The notes: a model not told the origin generated them from the sequence alone. A stretch of 64,000 nucleotides of DNA from Verrucomicrobiaceae bacterium (GCA_016795485.1 JAEUHM010000054.1:248001-312000); one strand, 5' to 3'; shown: positions 1 to 9,865, counted from the stretch's first letter. Numbers and translations are program-made.

Positions 1-90
1 TGCCGCAGGAGGCAAAAAACGGACTATTTGCCCCTGGCAGGATGCCAGGAACCCCGAAAAGCCGTGGTTCGCAGGCCGTTTTCTGGGGCT

Positions 91-3000
91 TTATGGGCTA
101 AAGGCCCACTCGGGGGCATTCAGCACGGCCCAGACGACATCTTCTAGGCGCTGCCGCCACTCAGCCTGGAGCCGCTCCGTGGGTGGCTCGCCAGAACGGG
201 CAGCGGCTTCTTGAGCCTGCCGCACGATGGTGGCCTCGCCATCCAGGTGATTGGACCAACTGACATACTTCTCGCGCACTCTCGTGGTGGGTGTTGGGCG
301 GGCTTCCTTGCTAGTGACCCGTGTTTCGTAGCCTGGAGTCAGATGCTTGAGATACAGTTCCTTCTCCTGAGCGGTGGGGAGACGGGTGAGGAGCTTGAGG
401 TAGAGTCTGTCCACCAATTGATCCAGCGACTGATCCTGAAGCGCCAAGGCGGTGACCCCATGGTCATCGCTCAAGCGCGTAAGCCACGTGGCTACCGTTC
501 CATTACTCAAGATGGCTGGTTGCAGAACATTTGGGTCCGCATCGCGCTTGCTGATTGGGTCCTGACGCGATCCGCGCCAGCCAAAAGCACCTAGCACGTC
601 GGTCACGGCCTGGATGCGCGGCAGAGCTAGACTTGGCCTATCACGCTCGTTGCTGGTGCTGGTTAACATCCAGGAGCGGTACGGTTTGCCTAGATGGATG
701 GCGTTGCGTAGGTCGCGCGTGTTGTCGATGTCCAAGCAGACCTCTTCAGTGCGGAAAGGCTTCTCGGTGGCGGCAAAGAGACTGTCCACGATCTGCTCCG
801 CGTAAAGACGACGTGGTGCTGGGCTGGTGTAGAGCGGGCTGGTTTGCTTCAAGGCAGGATCGGTGGCGCGCTGGTAAGCCTGACTGTTGAGAATGAGGCG
901 TGCTAGGTGCTTCACATCGTATCCGCCGGCAACGAGCTGACGACCGAGCCACTTCAGCAACTCTGGATGCGTTGGTTTGCCCTTCTCCCAGTCTTCCACA
1001 GGCTCCACAATGCCACGGCCCATGAAACGAGCCCAAACTCGGTTCGCAATCACCTGGGCAAAGCGCTCGTTCTGCGGTGCGGTGATCATCGCAGCGAGGA
1101 CATCCCGAGTGTCTTTGGGGTCCTCAGCCAGTTGACCTGCGGTTTCATCACAAAACTCAGCGAACGGCCACTTAGGCTGCACTTTGGTGCCAGGCTTGAG
1201 TGTGACTTGAATGAGCGGCTTGCGTCCACCGGCATGGATCTTGTCCATGGGCACGCTGCTGGTCTTTGGCACCTCCACTTCCTTGGTGCCGAGCATGGCG
1301 GCGAGCTTGAAGAGGTCCTCTTGCAATGACTTGTGGGTGGGGCTGTCATGGCAGCGTGCGCACTTCATTTCCACGCCCAGGAAGGCGGTGCTCACGATGG
1401 TGCCTTTGGCAGCCATGGGCACGTCATTCTGAGATGCGGTGGCAAAACCCGCCGGCCCACCCAAGCGCTCGCTGCCTCTCATGCGGAGCAGCTCGGTCAC
1501 GAAGAGATCCATGGGCTTGTTGTCCTTCAGAGACTCATACAACCACCAGCGGAAGGGGCCGGTGTTGTTGAGTGTGGGGTTCAAGATGTTGGGGTTCTCC
1601 GCCAGCACGTCCTGCCAGTAGCCCATCCAGTGGTCAGCCCATCGAGGATCAGCCAACATCGTGTCGATAAGAGCACTGCGGTCCGGGTTCTTCTGAAAGG
1701 CATCTATCTCCTCCAGACTGGGCACCACACCCACGGTGTCCAAATACACACGACGGAGGAAAGTCAGGTCATCGGCAAGCGCTGTCTTGGTGAGATGATC
1801 TGCCCGGATGGCCGGCCAATGTGCGCCTTCTTTGATCCATGTCTTCAGCAAGGCGAGTTCCTCAGAAGTCACCCGCTTTCCTTTGGGCGGCATCACTTCA
1901 TCTTCGTCATCGGTGATGATGCGTGCGATGATCTCGCTCGCGTCAGGCTTACCGGGAGTGATGGCTCCGTCCTTGGTCGCATCAGCAAACGTATCAAGCC
2001 GCAAGTCGCCTTTCGCCTTGGAACCGCGATGGCACTCGGTACACTTGGCCTCAAGGATGGGCTGGATCTGCTTAAAGTAGTCCACAGTTCCTTGTTTAGA
2101 GGCTTCACCGCTGATCTCAGCGATCTTTTTGTCCACAAACTGATCAATACTCCCCTCGCCAGCAGGATTTGCTGCGAGCCAAGCTTTGGCAGCATCACGA
2201 CGCTTATCCCAGTAGGCTGTGTGCTGGGCGCGCATGGCTGCACGGCGCTCGGAGTTCATTTGGTCATAGTGGGCGTTGCGCTCCTTTTCATACTCGGCCC
2301 ATCCTGCATCGGTGTAGGGCACGGTGCGCTTGCCTGGAGTCACCAAGGACCAACTCTGAGAGCCTTCTGGCGACCACGCCACAACGGTCTCACCTGTCTC
2401 AGGCCGACGGATCGATTTGCCAACATAACTGCCAACCAACGTCTCCAAAACGATGAGCATGGGCTTGCCTGTCGCCTCGAACTCACACCACGACTCTCTA
2501 TTGCCAGGAGGTGCAAACCGGAAGTCAGGACCGAGATCGAGATACTCCTTCTGATCTGCCACTAGGTGATGCCCGTCACTGTCATTTGGCGGAAAAGGCG
2601 TGGTCAGCATGACCTTGCCGTTAAGGTAGAGATTGGTAGCACCACGCGCGCGGAGCAGCAGACGGTGCTTGCCTTTGGGAAAGGTGACGTTGGCGGCCGC
2701 ACGGAGCAAGAACGGCACATGCCGATCTCCCCGCACGCCCGTATCCACATACTTCTGCGGCACATCGAGGAAACCAAACACGTCCTCAGTGTAAGTCTCA
2801 CCCACCTTGGGTGCCTCAGAGGGCCAAGCATTGGCATCTGGCATCCCTTCCTCAGCAATCTGCATCAGCACACGACCAGCAGGTATGTCTTTGGCCGCTA
2901 CGGGTGGCGGCGGAGGAACAAACTGAAACTTCGCTTTGAACGTATCGAGGTCGATCTCACCGCGATAGATCGTCACCTCATCCAACCAGCCATGAAATGC

Positions 3001-3639
3001 ATGACTCGAAGCAAGTGTGGAACCATTTCCGACCACCAACGCATCTCCATCCATCACCGGGCCTCGATCCGTGGCACCACCCATGTCCCAAGTGCCGTCA
3101 GTCTCGCGACCATCGATGAGTCCTTTGATGCTCTTTGGCTTGCCGTAGGTGTACGTGACGAGCACGTGATGCCAGCCACCGCCCGTGACCTTGTCTTTGG
3201 ACCACCACCGATGCCACTCACCCTTCTTGCCCGGCACGCTTGCACTATGGAAAAGAAAGCCCACCTGCCCGTTCTGCAGACGGAAAGCGTAGTTTTGATT
3301 GTTAGCGCCAAACTCCTTCGTGCCCAAGCGGCCTTTGCCAATGATGTAAGGCACTCCATTCGGCCCCTCCAGCTTCACCCAAGCCTCGAGCGTGATCGTA
3401 TCGTTCAGACCAAACCGCAACGCCTCACTGTCCGGCACCTTGATGAAGGACTTGGGGTCAAACTTCCGCGCCATGTTCGACTTCGGGAACCCTGGGTAAG
3501 TCGGAGCACGCGGACCCGCTTCCTTGCCATCGTCGAAACGCCACTGCATCACCACATCCGGCTTGGGTTTGTCGGAGATGTCATTTTGCGCCAGCAAGAC
3601 CGCTGGGCAGAGGAGGACAAGAAAGGAACGAATCATCAT
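91..3639 (-). CDS. Secreted LamG / cytochrome c / DUF1549-DUF1553 protein
   Basis: Multidomain secreted protein of about 1182 aa. From the N-terminus it shows a signal peptide (MMIRSFLVLLCPAVLLAQ), a LamG/concanavalin-like domain (about residues 25-235), a PA14-like beta-rich stretch (about 280-400), a cytochrome-type CTECH motif (about 533-537), then DUF1549 with a second heme motif CARCH and a DUF1553 C-terminal half. These domains (PSCyt1, PSCyt2, PSD1) are typical of Planctomycetes and Verrucomicrobia; their reaction is not established, but a periplasmic redox role with a carbohydrate-binding module is a fair inference. The ATG at 3639 begins the signal peptide directly; an in-frame ATG at 3669 would add ten non-signal residues. 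No DUF1501 partner is visible downstream, where only 90 bp remain in the window. Confidence 0.9.
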   Translation of the reverse strand: MMIRSFLVLLCPAVLLAQNDISDKPKPDVVMQWRFDDGKEAGPRAPTYPGFPKSNMARKFDPKSFIKVPDSEALRFGLNDTITLEAWVKLEGPNGVPYIIGKGRLGTKEFGANNQNYAFRLQNGQVGFLFHSASVPGKKGEWHRWWSKDKVTGGGWHHVLVTYTYGKPKSIKGLIDGRETDGTWDMGGATDRGPVMDGDALVVGNGSTLASSHAFHGWLDEVTIYRGEIDLDTFKAKFQFVPPPPPVAAKDIPAGRVLMQIAEEGMPDANAWPSEAPKVGETYTEDVFGFLDVPQKYVDTGVRGDRHVPFLLRAAANVTFPKGKHRLLLRARGATNLYLNGKVMLTTPFPPNDSDGHHLVADQKEYLDLGPDFRFAPPGNRESWCEFEATGKPMLIVLETLVGSYVGKSIRRPETGETVVAWSPEGSQSWSLVTPGKRTVPYTDAGWAEYEKERNAHYDQMNSERRAAMRAQHTAYWDKRRDAAKAWLAANPAGEGSIDQFVDKKIAEISGEASKQGTVDYFKQIQPILEAKCTECHRGSKAKGDLRLDTFADATKDGAITPGKPDASEIIARIITDDEDEVMPPKGKRVTSEELALLKTWIKEGAHWPAIRADHLTKTALADDLTFLRRVYLDTVGVVPSLEEIDAFQKNPDRSALIDTMLADPRWADHWMGYWQDVLAENPNILNPTLNNTGPFRWWLYESLKDNKPMDLFVTELLRMRGSERLGGPAGFATASQNDVPMAAKGTIVSTAFLGVEMKCARCHDSPTHKSLQEDLFKLAAMLGTKEVEVPKTSSVPMDKIHAGGRKPLIQVTLKPGTKVQPKWPFAEFCDETAGQLAEDPKDTRDVLAAMITAPQNERFAQVIANRVWARFMGRGIVEPVEDWEKGKPTHPELLKWLGRQLVAGGYDVKHLARLILNSQAYQRATDPALKQTSPLYTSPAPRRLYAEQIVDSLFAATEKPFRTEEVCLDIDNTRDLRNAIHLGKPYRSWMLTSTSNERDRPSLALPRIQAVTDVLGAFGWRGSRQDPISKRDADPNVLQPAILSNGTVATWLTRLSDDHGVTALALQDQSLDQLVDRLYLKLLTRLPTAQEKELYLKHLTPGYETRVTSKEARPTPTTRVREKYVSWSNHLDGEATIVRQAQEAAARSGEPPTERLQAEWRQRLEDVVWAVLNAPEWAFSP

Positions 3640-3735
3640 GCAAAGAACCCCGCCCGAACCCCATTTCATTCAACCACTCATAGCACTTTAGTGGGGGGTA
3701 GGCACTTCCAAGGCACGGCAACATCGCGCCTACGA

Positions 3736-4314
3736 TCACTCACCGTCTTTGACTGCGGTCAGGAGATTGCGAGTGGATTGGATGAGGTCTGCTAAGGTTA
3801 GTAGGAGGATGAGGGATAGCGTGGCCTCCAGAGTGGCAGCTTCAGATTTGCCGAGGAGATCGCGGGTGGCTTGGATGAGCGTGGCGGCACCGACTAGCCC
3901 CATGCGCTTGGTGCCGTTGAAGTCCCAGGACTGGCGGACATCCACTCTCCTAGCCAGGGCCAGCAGCCCTATCATCTCTAGCCAAAGAGCCGCGATGGCG
4001 CATGACCAACCCAGCGGCACCACTCCGAGGAACTTAACCACGCCCGGCTCAATCGAGGTGCAGTAGCCCGCTCCCACAAAGATCATGACCTCGCAGAAGC
4101 GTGCGGCGAGTTCCCCACGGAGACTGGGGCGCTGGTCGGCTGTCAGACGCTGCTGTAGCGACCTCAAAAGACCGAACGCGACAAAAAATGCTCCACCGCT
4201 CGCGAGGAGATAGAGCGTGAGCTTTATCGGCCACGCATTCGGATCAGTGGCATAGAGAAAACCAAAGTTCGCTAGGGTGGCGACAATGGCTGCGGTGACA
4301 GGTGACTTGGTCAT
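3736..4314 (-). CDS. Hypothetical multi-pass membrane protein
   Basis: 192-aa protein with about four hydrophobic segments (roughly residues 5-25, 30-50, 72-125 and 163-177). Not recognised with confidence. The order of a membrane hairpin, a long hydrophobic stretch with Glu, and a DFNGTKRMGL segment faintly recalls the C-terminal half of CDP-alcohol phosphatidyltransferases, but the catalytic Asp-rich motif of that family is absent, so no enzymatic function is claimed. The gene lies upstream of the DUF1549 gene on the same strand and directly beside the repeat-rich tract that starts after 4320. Confidence 0.7.
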   Translation of the reverse strand: MTKSPVTAAIVATLANFGFLYATDPNAWPIKLTLYLLASGGAFFVAFGLLRSLQQRLTADQRPSLRGELAARFCEVMIFVGAGYCTSIEPGVVKFLGVVPLGWSCAIAALWLEMIGLLALARRVDVRQSWDFNGTKRMGLVGAATLIQATRDLLGKSEAATLEATLSLILLLTLADLIQSTRNLLTAVKDGE

Positions 4315-4430
4315 AGCTTGTCTTTGTCTTGCAAGTGCTCGTCCAGGAACTCAATGAAAACGTGCAATCGTCCCCACTGCGATCAGGAATCGGCTTGCAG
4401 TGGTTGAGAAAAGGAGCGCGGGAACTGTTT

Positions 4431-4527
4431 GCGGTTGTTGAGCTATGGTTGAGCGCTTGTTTAGAAAAGGAGCGCGGACACTCTTGTCCGCCCAGTCTGG
4501 CATCTGCTGTCTGGCCGTCTGATGTCT
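4431..4527. repeat. Composite dispersed repeat, left arm of inverted pair
   Basis: The stretch starts gcggttgttgagctatggtt, continues through gagcgcttgtt and the palindrome gcggacactcttgtccgc, and ends in ctggcatctgctgtctgg repeats. It matches the reverse complement of 15995-16091 at all but about ten positions over roughly 97 bp by eye. The palindrome can fold into a 7-bp stem with a 4-nt loop, giving it a REP-like appearance. Confidence 0.8.
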
Positions 4528-4924
4528 TGCAGGGCAGCTTGCGGTTGTTGAGCTATGGTTGAGCCATGGTTGAGCAGTTGTTAAGAACAGGAGCGCGGAC
4601 ACTCTTGTCCGCAAAGTCTGGCATCTGATGTCTGGCCATCTGCTGTCTAAAAAAGGAGCGCGGACACTCATGTCCGCAAAGCCTGGTACATGCTTCCACG
4701 AAGAACCAAGAACTCAAAACCAAGAACTCTCCCCATCTCCAACACTCCAACACTCCGCCTTCCGACTTCCGCACAGTCTGCCCGTCTGCTGTCTCTCAAA
4801 GAAGCCAATTCTGCTGCCAATCCTCCGCCTCCCGTCTCCCACAGTGTGGTGCAGTCGTCCCGACTGCCTCCCCGTCTCACCGCCACCTCCCTGCTCCAAA
4901 ACCCAACCTGAAAACGGAAAAATG

Positions 4925-5239
4925 GAACCTGGAAACCGAAAAACTGAACCTCGGAACGCCATTCCTGAACCTAGAAACCGAAAAGCTGAACCTCGGAACA
5001 CCACTCCTGAAACTGGAAACGCCACTCCTGAACCCGGAAATCAAAAAACTGAACCTGGAAACGCCATTCCTGAACCTGGAAACCGGAAAACTGAACCTCG
5101 GAACACCACTCCTGAACCTGGATACCGGAAAACTGAACCTCGGAACGCCATTCCTGAACCTAGAAATCGAAAAATTGAACCTCGGAACGCCATTCCTGGA
5201 CCTGGAAATCGAAAAACTTAACTTCGGAACGCCATTCCC
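4925..5239. repeat. 21-bp tandem minisatellite, 15 subunits
   Basis: Exactly 315 bp divides into fifteen 21-bp subunits. Two subunit types alternate: gaacctggaaaccgaaaaact and gaacctcggaacgccattcct. This gives seven 42-bp dimers plus one unpaired subunit at 5009-5029. Subunits differ from each other by a few substitutions only and there are no insertions or deletions. Because 21 is a multiple of 3, any stop-free frame stays open: one plus frame reads a 14-residue repeat (EPGNRKTEPRNAIP) and a minus frame reads RNGVPRFSFSVSRF. There are no unique spacers, so it is not a CRISPR array. Confidence 0.95.
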
Positions 5240-5332
5240 AAGTATCCAGAGAGCCTCCCGCACCAAGAACTTCCAGCTACCGGTCCCATTCCACCCAGAT
5301 CCGTCAGTCCTTGGCTGGAAGGTTGGGAATCA

Positions 5333-5869
5333 TCAACGGTCAGTCGCTTTTTGGACAAATGTAAACTTCCGCCAATCAGACCACTGGCTCCGCGTGCGGT
5401 CGGCCTTCATCGCAAGCACTCGCCAACGACCTGGCTGGGTTCCAGGGAAAATCATTTCATGGCTCGTACCCTTTACTTCCATCGGATAATCGACCCATGT
5501 ATGCCACTCTTTGGAATCCGGATTCTGCCACTGTATTTCCACTTCGTAGCTAGTTGCTCCTGCTACTGGCTCCCACGTTAGCGCTAGTTTGCGGGGAAAC
5601 TCGTCCGAAATCAGACCGTCGTATGGTCTGCTTAACCTTGGCTGCTCGTTTTTGAAAGGATCAGCACCATTAATGATCGTTAGATTTTGGCCGGCTTGGT
5701 TGACGTCGCGGCCCACGGTTTCAACCGTCACCACTTGCCCCCCACCTCCACCCTTTTCTTTGAAATTTTCGATGCTGGTGACCACGATAGTGCCTAGACT
5801 ACCTGCGCCCAGCACTGTTACCAACGGCTTGACCCACCAGGGAGTGGGAGTTGTCTTTTTCGAAGGCAT
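5333..5869 (-). CDS. Membrane-anchored fibronectin III-like protein
   Basis: 178-aa protein with one N-terminal membrane segment (about residues 12-32, after a basic MPSKK start), a glycine-rich linker and a C-terminal fibronectin type III-like sandwich (about 85-172, with the LALTWEPVAGATSYEVEIQW strand pattern). A single-pass protein with its Fn3 domain outside the membrane is likely. A related WEAVAGSMGY strand occurs in the protein encoded at 14946-15782, on the other side of the restriction operon. The function is unknown. The stop codon lies about 90 bp from the end of the minisatellite. Confidence 0.7.
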   Translation of the reverse strand: MPSKKTTPTPWWVKPLVTVLGAGSLGTIVVTSIENFKEKGGGGGQVVTVETVGRDVNQAGQNLTIINGADPFKNEQPRLSRPYDGLISDEFPRKLALTWEPVAGATSYEVEIQWQNPDSKEWHTWVDYPMEVKGTSHEMIFPGTQPGRWRVLAMKADRTRSQWSDWRKFTFVQKATDR

Positions 5870-6144
5870 GATGGATTGAGGTTTAGAATCCTGTAATCGC
5901 GAGAAGGTGTAATCTTTCGTTCAATTTTCTCGCCCCTCACAATAACACAACGGCCAGGAACGCCAGCCATTATCGTGGCAGCTGGTACGTTTGAAATCGA
6001 AGGATTCCCTCGCTCAGTGGTCCATTGCATTGATGGCCCAGATACATGGCAGCCTTTCCGCCTCCAGTTATAATGGAGATCGCCGTTTGTAGCGGAAACT
6101 GAACGGATTCTATGCGTGGTGTGTCACACATTCGAACGACAGCT

Positions 6145-6720
6145 ATGAAGACTAACCTTTGCGCATTGGTATTGGTGAGCGTGTTCTCCATCTTTCAAGG
6201 TCATTCAGCGTTCTCCAGGGAGGTGGGAGATGGGGATTTTGGTCACTATACTTCACCATCCGAGGCCCGCCGGGCACGTGAGAACGAGAAGAAGCTCGAA
6301 AAGATCCGGGAGAAGCAAACGGAGATCAAGCGCGAGCTGAAGAAGCTCGATAACGACATATTGGTGAAGTGCTCGAAGGCGGTGGCAGGGAATGTCAAGG
6401 CTACCGTTGGGCTCGCCGCCTGCGTGCGGTCACAAGTTGGCTGCGTCATCGCCGTGGTCGATAAGGTCGTTGCCGTCGTTGATGTGGCCACTTGCCAGCA
6501 GAACCAAAGAGCAGACCAGCTTAAGTCTTCGCTTAAAAAGCTGGAGAAACAGGCCAAAGCGATTTCACCATCCTCAACCAGCGGTACCAAAGGAAAACCC
6601 TCCACGGGGTCCACGAAAGACGGTTGGGGAAGTGAAGCGGGGAAACGCGCCATGGATAAGTACAACCAGGAGCTTGAACGGAACTTTGACCGCTTTAAGA
6701 ACGGCACACGTCTGAGCTGA
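6145..6720 (+). CDS. Secreted coiled-coil hypothetical protein
   Basis: 191 aa from the ATG at 6145, which gives a clean signal peptide (MKTNLCALVLVSVFSIFQG). An upstream in-frame ATG at 6112 would bury it. Residues about 40-75 form a highly charged coiled coil (REKQTEIKRELKKLDNDI). A central hydrophobic Cys-containing part (about 80-125) is followed by a second lysine-rich helix and a Ser/Gly/Thr linker. No family was recognised. It ends 10 bp from the convergent hsdR gene. Confidence 0.65.
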   Translation: MKTNLCALVLVSVFSIFQGHSAFSREVGDGDFGHYTSPSEARRARENEKKLEKIREKQTEIKRELKKLDNDILVKCSKAVAGNVKATVGLAACVRSQVGCVIAVVDKVVAVVDVATCQQNQRADQLKSSLKKLEKQAKAISPSSTSGTKGKPSTGSTKDGWGSEAGKRAMDKYNQELERNFDRFKNGTRLS

Positions 6721-6730
6721 CACTTTTTGG

Positions 6731-9700
6731 CTACTCGGCGGGAGCTATCTCAAAGCCGCCCTCTAGAATGAACTTCCTTAGCAGCGCATCCGCTTTCATG
6801 TTCACTTTGAAGATGGGTAACGTACTTCCTTCCAGCGCTTCAAAGTAAGCTTTGGCTTTTGCCTTGTCGACGGTTCCCTTAAGGTCGGCGAAACGGCCAT
6901 AGTCATCTAGATTCACCTCGGTCACGTTCGCGCTCATCAACGCAGTGAGTTTCCCGGCATCGATTCCAAGGCAGTTAACGATGGCATCCACTTCGTTGTT
7001 CTTCGCCTGGGTCTTGTAGTCGTTCAGGTAGTCGCGGAAGGTGCGCTCAGGGTCGATTTTCGCATCTCCTCGCTGGATGTCGTGGAGAAATATTTCCGCC
7101 AACTTTTGTTCGTCTTGGGAGAGGGAGGAAAAGGAGCGGTGGAGATCGGCTAGCGTGGTTTCCGTGGCCTCTTCATTGCCACTTTGCAGTTCTTTGAGAT
7201 ACTTCTCAAAGCGCGAGTTCATGTAATCCGCGTCGATCTTCCCGGTATCGATTTCGGTGATGTGGCTGTCGATGTCAAAGGGGATAGCCTCGCCGTTACC
7301 GTTGCCGCTGTTGTCTAGTTCTTTGTAACGCTGGAGGAGCGTCAGGTATTGATGATGAGTGATGGCGAGTTCGACGGTTGTGCCCGGTTCATGACCGTCA
7401 TACACGGTCTTCTCCCAGGTGAAGCCCTGGATCTTTGCCGCTTCCAGCACTGCATTGAACTGGTTGAACTGTTTGGCAAAAGCCGCGCGCTCCGTTGGGT
7501 CATCCGGCAGCTTCATGAAGTCCGCTATGCCTGCTGAGTTAAAGATGGCGGTGATCTCGGTAAAGATGGCGTTCAGCCGCTCCAGATTCATCGGCAGGCG
7601 GTCCGCAAAGAGGCCTAAGGGTTTGTCGCCCGAATAAAGCTTCACTGCGGCCTCTATGTTCCGCGTCATGGTGTGCGGCTTCCGGTAGTAACGGACCGTG
7701 CCAAAGGGCTTCTCCAACGGGTGGAAGAGTCGATTCGTGCGGGAGAAGGCTTGGATGATGTTTTCATACTCCAGCAGCTTGTCGAGGTAGAGCGTGTTCA
7801 CCCATTTCGAGTCAAAGCCAGTCAGCATCTGGTTCACCACGATCAGTAGATCGAGCCGTTTCTCTGGTTCTGCCTCTATGCGGATGTAGGGGTCCTTGTG
7901 CGCGAGACGAGCTGCCAGGTCTTCTTTGAATCTGGCGTGTGTGCCAAGGTCATATTTCTGCCCAAACATTGCGTTGTAGTCGGTGAGGATTTCGACAAGC
8001 CCCTCCGTCTTGAAAATGGGGTCGCTGTTGCCTTCGTCGTCGATGTGGGGGTCGAAAAGCGCCGTGATCTTGAGCTGCGGGCACTGCGCCTTCATCAGGC
8101 GGTAGTAAATGATCGCTTCTGGAATGCTGCTGGTGGCAAAGATCGCGTGGAACTTGCCCAGATCGCTCAATCTGTCCCAGTTGTCGGCAATGTCCTGCAC
8201 GACAGCGTTTTGGTGTTGTGGCAGTTCGTATTGGGTGTTGGGGATGTGATCTTCGATCCCGCTCTGATAGACGCCGCTACTGTCCCGGTGCCCCGCCATC
8301 GGCACGTCGTTCATGTAGCGGTTGAAGATTTTCTTTCTCTTCGGGTCCGCCAGGGCTTCTGCCACCGTAGCTGCCTTGCATTTCTCAAGCGCCACGGCCT
8401 GCCGCAAGTCCCGGTCCTTGTAGGTCATCACCTGGTAGGGATCAAAGCCGAGGACGTTCTTGTCCCGAATGCCATCGGCTATGCTGTAGCGGTGCAACTC
8501 GTCGCCAAAGACATCCGTGGTGGTGTTATCCTTGCGCACGTTCTCCTTGTGGATCGGCGTGCCGCTGAAACCAAAGAATACCGCACCGGGAAAGCTCTTC
8601 TTAATGTCGATGAGCATCTCCCCAAAGGTGGAGCGGTGGCATTCGTCGATGATGAAGACGATGCGCTTGGCCCGCATCGTTTCTAGGTCGTGGGCCTTGA
8701 GCCCGTCCTCTTCATCCTTGAGGCGGCTCATCTTCTGGATGGAGGTCACGATCAAGGTATCGGCAGGGTCGCTGCTCTTGAGTTTCTTCACCAGCACGCC
8801 AGTATGTTCCGTGGCTTGCACGGCATTCATGTCCCCGGCAAAGTCCCGGTACTGCTTCAGCGTCTGGGTGCCTAGCTCGATGCGGTCCAGCAGGAACACC
8901 ACTTTATCTGCATCCTTGGAGCTGGCGATGAGTTGAGCAGACTTGAAGCTCGTCATTGTCTTGCCTGACCCCGTGGTGTGCCAGATGTAGCCACCCAGGC
9001 GGTTGGGGTTCTTCCAGTCTGTCTTGGCTACTTTGTCCGAGATGGCGTGCGCGGCATAGTATTGGTAGCTACGCATCACCTTCAGCACGCCGTCTGCCTC
9101 ATCTGCCACCGTGTAGAAGCCAATCAACTGGTGCGCCATCGGGATGGAGAGCAGACTGGAAGTAAAAGTCTTCCAGTCGTTGATCGGCTCATTGTTAAAG
9201 TCCGCCCAGTGGAAGGCGTAGTCCCAGTTGAACCTGCCGTCTGGTCCCGGATTGGCAAAGTAGAGCGCCTCCTCCGGTTCCATGGCCACGAAGATTTGCA
9301 GGAGAGAGAAGAGGCCGGTGAAAATGCCCTCCTTGGAATACTTTTGGATTTGGTTGTAGGCCACTTTTGCCCCCACGCCGCTCCGCTTCAGCTCCATGTG
9401 GATCAACGGCATCCCATTGATGAGAAGCAGGATGTCGCCACGCCGATCATTCAACAGGGGCGAGCCACGGGTATATTTCGGCTGCTGCACGATCTGGTAT
9501 CGACTCTGACCGGCGGCGATCTCGTGGCGGTCGTAGATTTTCAGGCTCACGTCCTTTCCGAAGTGGAGCGTGTCCGCTGGGTTATCCCGCCTGATGGAGA
9601 TGGTCTTGCCGTTGATTAAACCATTGAGCCGCAGAGGCGTGCGCAGTGCGGTGATCTGCTCCAAGATTTGCTGCATCTCGCCGTCGGTCAGCGGCACTTC

Positions 9701-9865
9701 ATTGAGGCGGTCCTTGCCGCGATTGTTCTCAAAGAGGATGTGCTTCCAATTTTCCAACAGGTCCGCCTCTGTGGGGTTGACGATCACAGGCAAGTCACCC
9801 CAGCCATGCTGGCGCAACTCGTGGATCACGGCGGCTTCAAAGTCAGCTTCTTTGGCAAAGGTCAT
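6731..9865 (-). CDS. hsdR: Type I restriction enzyme, R subunit
   Basis: 1044-aa restriction and DNA-translocation subunit. The N-terminal nuclease domain has the D...ExK pattern (Asp144, then MELK with Glu158 and Lys160). The SF2 motor follows, with Walker A TGSGKT (298-303), motif II DECH (407-410), FSGTP (about 433-437) and the late helicase motif with QAFSRTNRL. A C-terminal helical region should contact the methyltransferase core. All key motifs are intact, so the enzyme looks functional. It is the last gene of the operon, 22 bp after the PIN-type toxin gene. It would cleave unmodified foreign DNA after ATP-driven translocation. Confidence 0.95.
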   Translation of the reverse strand: MTFAKEADFEAAVIHELRQHGWGDLPVIVNPTEADLLENWKHILFENNRGKDRLNEVPLTDGEMQQILEQITALRTPLRLNGLINGKTISIRRDNPADTLHFGKDVSLKIYDRHEIAAGQSRYQIVQQPKYTRGSPLLNDRRGDILLLINGMPLIHMELKRSGVGAKVAYNQIQKYSKEGIFTGLFSLLQIFVAMEPEEALYFANPGPDGRFNWDYAFHWADFNNEPINDWKTFTSSLLSIPMAHQLIGFYTVADEADGVLKVMRSYQYYAAHAISDKVAKTDWKNPNRLGGYIWHTTGSGKTMTSFKSAQLIASSKDADKVVFLLDRIELGTQTLKQYRDFAGDMNAVQATEHTGVLVKKLKSSDPADTLIVTSIQKMSRLKDEEDGLKAHDLETMRAKRIVFIIDECHRSTFGEMLIDIKKSFPGAVFFGFSGTPIHKENVRKDNTTTDVFGDELHRYSIADGIRDKNVLGFDPYQVMTYKDRDLRQAVALEKCKAATVAEALADPKRKKIFNRYMNDVPMAGHRDSSGVYQSGIEDHIPNTQYELPQHQNAVVQDIADNWDRLSDLGKFHAIFATSSIPEAIIYYRLMKAQCPQLKITALFDPHIDDEGNSDPIFKTEGLVEILTDYNAMFGQKYDLGTHARFKEDLAARLAHKDPYIRIEAEPEKRLDLLIVVNQMLTGFDSKWVNTLYLDKLLEYENIIQAFSRTNRLFHPLEKPFGTVRYYRKPHTMTRNIEAAVKLYSGDKPLGLFADRLPMNLERLNAIFTEITAIFNSAGIADFMKLPDDPTERAAFAKQFNQFNAVLEAAKIQGFTWEKTVYDGHEPGTTVELAITHHQYLTLLQRYKELDNSGNGNGEAIPFDIDSHITEIDTGKIDADYMNSRFEKYLKELQSGNEEATETTLADLHRSFSSLSQDEQKLAEIFLHDIQRGDAKIDPERTFRDYLNDYKTQAKNNEVDAIVNCLGIDAGKLTALMSANVTEVNLDDYGRFADLKGTVDKAKAKAYFEALEGSTLPIFKVNMKADALLRKFILEGGFEIAPAE

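Larger units (their letters stand above)
4315..5332. repeat. Repeat-rich intergenic tract, left copy
   Basis: About 1 kb without a convincing gene. It holds three copies of the palindrome gcggaca-NNNN-tgtccgc (4474-4491, 4595-4612, 4660-4677), each preceded by aggagc or ggagc, AG-rich leaders with ttgttgagctatggttgag (4434-4452 and 4548-4566), degenerate ctgatgtctgg/ctgctgtct direct repeats, a CT-rich tract (4680-4910) and the 21-bp minisatellite at 4925-5239. The same modules recur in opposite orientation at 15783-16630. Open frames across the tract follow from repeat periodicity. Confidence 0.85.

Noticed and set aside
33..49. Hairpin cctggca-gga-tgccagg as a possible terminator
   Set aside because: The stem is only 7 bp and the T-run on the minus strand begins about 15 bases later, so it does not fit a standard intrinsic terminator.
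1333..2565. 410-codon plus-strand open frame
   Set aside because: It is antisense to the DUF1549/DUF1553 gene at 91-3639, which has clear motifs in its own frame.
4628..5221. 197-codon open frame with an EPGNRKTEPRN-type repeat
   Set aside because: It runs through palindromic repeats and the 21-bp minisatellite. The frame is open on both strands for the same structural reason, and there is no ribosome-binding site or folded-domain signal.
4315..5332. Possible CRISPR array
   Set aside because: The repeats are direct tandem subunits without unique spacers, and no cas gene is near.
5897..6073. Stop-free 58-codon plus-strand stretch ending FRLQL
   Set aside because: It has no ATG start and no recognised family; it may be a gene remnant, but the reading looks no better than chance.
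7898..8686. 262-codon plus-strand open frame inside hsdR
   Set aside because: It is a shadow of hsdR, whose motor motifs are intact across the same region.
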